Shown here: in pieces, positions 6,547 through 7,110 of the stretch
Layout: every line of letters starts with the position of its first letter
Position numbering within the stretch: position 1 is the stretch's first letter
Assembly (NCBI GenBank): GCA_029856295.1
Contig: JAHQWS010000126.1
Span: forward strand, 1 to 7,110
Source of the DNA: Promethearchaeia archaeon
GTDB taxonomy: Archaea; Asgardarchaeota; Lokiarchaeia; Sigyniarchaeales; SOKP01
Length of the DNA stretch: 7,110 bases
Direction: 5' to 3'
Notes under the pieces: model-generated
The model's input: only the letters and a program-made list of their open reading frames with translations
Told to the model about the DNA's origin: nothing
The model's database searches: none
Position numbers and translations under genes: made by a program

Positions 6547-7077
6547 CTACTTTATCATTATTATAAAAATGGAAAAAAAAGATATAACATTTGCTAGCAT
6601 TTCAGTTAATACTTTCTTAACATCTTCAGCATGTCCTTTAACATTTACTTTTGGCCAAATATTTACGATTTTTCCCTCAGGATTAATAAGAAAAGTACTA
6701 CGAATAACTCCGATAAATTCTTTTTCCTTAATTGTAAATTTCCCCCATACCCCGTATTGATTCAAAACTTTTTTCTCTTGGTCGCTTAGTAAGGTAACCT
6801 TTAAATTTTTCTTCTCAGCAAATCTAGCGTGAGATTTAGGACTATCCGGACTTATACCTATAACGGTCGCGTCTAACTTCTGAAATTCAGGTAATATATT
6901 GGTGAAACCTATTGCTTCTGTAGTGCATCCCGGAGTATTATCCATAGGATAAAAATACAATATTACGTGTTTTTTTCCTTTAAAATCTTTTAAACATACT
7001 TTTTGGTTATCTTTATCTGGTAAACAAAATTCTGGGGCATCATCCCCTACTTTTAGATGTGTTTTTTTTTCAGACAT
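6547..7077 (-). CDS. PrxQ/BCP-type peroxiredoxin (thiol peroxidase) with atypical C-terminal tail
   Basis: Peroxiredoxins of this class reduce hydrogen peroxide and organic hydroperoxides in the cytosol using thiols. The core (residues about 8-160) is complete: VGDDAPEFCLPD, LKDFKGKKHVILYFYP, the peroxidatic motif PMDNTPGC (Thr48, Cys51), GISPDSPKSH and the catalytic Arg126 in IRSTFLI. The resolving cysteine that many PrxQ proteins have five residues after the peroxidatic one is Ile56 here. The only other cysteines are Cys18 and Cys28, near the N-terminus, a pattern I also associate with a subgroup of archaeal and anaerobe PrxQ. At 176 residues it is about 20 longer than usual; the extra residues form a hydrophobic tail, ANVISFFSIFIIMIK, encoded by T-rich sequence with a T8 run. 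The start is ATG at 7077 with AGGTGA nine bases upstream. It has its own leader and is not in the nitroreductase operon. Confidence 0.94.
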   Translation of the reverse strand: MSEKKTHLKVGDDAPEFCLPDKDNQKVCLKDFKGKKHVILYFYPMDNTPGCTTEAIGFTNILPEFQKLDATVIGISPDSPKSHARFAEKKNLKVTLLSDQEKKVLNQYGVWGKFTIKEKEFIGVIRSTFLINPEGKIVNIWPKVNVKGHAEDVKKVLTEMLANVISFFSIFIIMIK

Positions 7078-7086
7078 GTTATAACT

Positions 7087-7092
7087 TCACCT
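7087..7092 (-). promoter_or_regulatory. Ribosome binding site AGGTGA for the peroxiredoxin gene
   Basis: AGGTGA on the minus strand lies nine bases before the ATG at 7077 and agrees with the MSEKK start. The window ends 18 bases further on, so no promoter can be judged. Confidence 0.7.
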
Positions 7093-7110
7093 AAATTGAT
7101 AATTGTTGAT

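Noticed and set aside
6569..6760. Plus-strand frame antisense to the peroxiredoxin
   Set aside because: It is antisense to conserved peroxiredoxin codons, including the catalytic Arg region, with no independent support.
7062..7070. Possible frameshift in the A9 run (minus strand) at the peroxiredoxin N-terminus
   Set aside because: The frame joins a good ribosome site and ATG to an intact VGDDAPEF core without interruption, so no indel is needed.

Overview
The window is AT-rich and carries six protein genes, with no RNA genes, mobile elements or CRISPR array. It most likely comes from an anaerobic archaeon. The evidence is an HdrA-type heterodisulfide reductase subunit, GGTGA/GAGGTG-type ribosome binding sites, T-tract terminators without GC-rich stems, and TATA-like boxes at plausible distances from the starts. 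The low GC and this gene mix would suit an Asgard (Promethearchaeota) genome. That assignment is an inference from composition and gene families; low-GC anaerobic bacteria share several of these families.

Layout. From the left edge to 1355 (+) lies the C-terminal two thirds of hdrA, cut by the window edge. After a T-rich terminator and an intergenic region, a 125-residue protein with a CxxC motif is encoded at 1626-2003 (+). It converges with a compact minus-strand cluster across about 34 bases. In transcription order the cluster is an FMN nitroreductase (6315-5734), a SPATA20/YyaL-like protein with an N-terminal thioredoxin domain (5733-3631; its ATG directly abuts the preceding TAA), and an NHLRC2-like thioredoxin/NHL-propeller protein (3588-2038; 42-base gap). 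A 231-base region upstream holds two CTTATAA boxes flanking a 9-base inverted repeat. Further right, a separate minus-strand gene (7077-6547) encodes a PrxQ/BCP-type peroxiredoxin.

Common theme. Every gene is redox related or has a CxxC motif: iron-sulfur flavin electron bifurcation (HdrA), flavin reduction (nitroreductase), two large cytosolic thioredoxin-fold proteins that each carry a second cysteine pair near the C-terminus, a small CxxC protein, and a peroxiredoxin. The three-gene cluster is probably one operon. Whether it forms a single thiol pathway with HdrA or the peroxiredoxin is not shown by the sequence. The most interesting point is the side-by-side pairing of homologues of two poorly understood human thioredoxin-domain proteins, NHLRC2 and SPATA20, in a probable archaeon.
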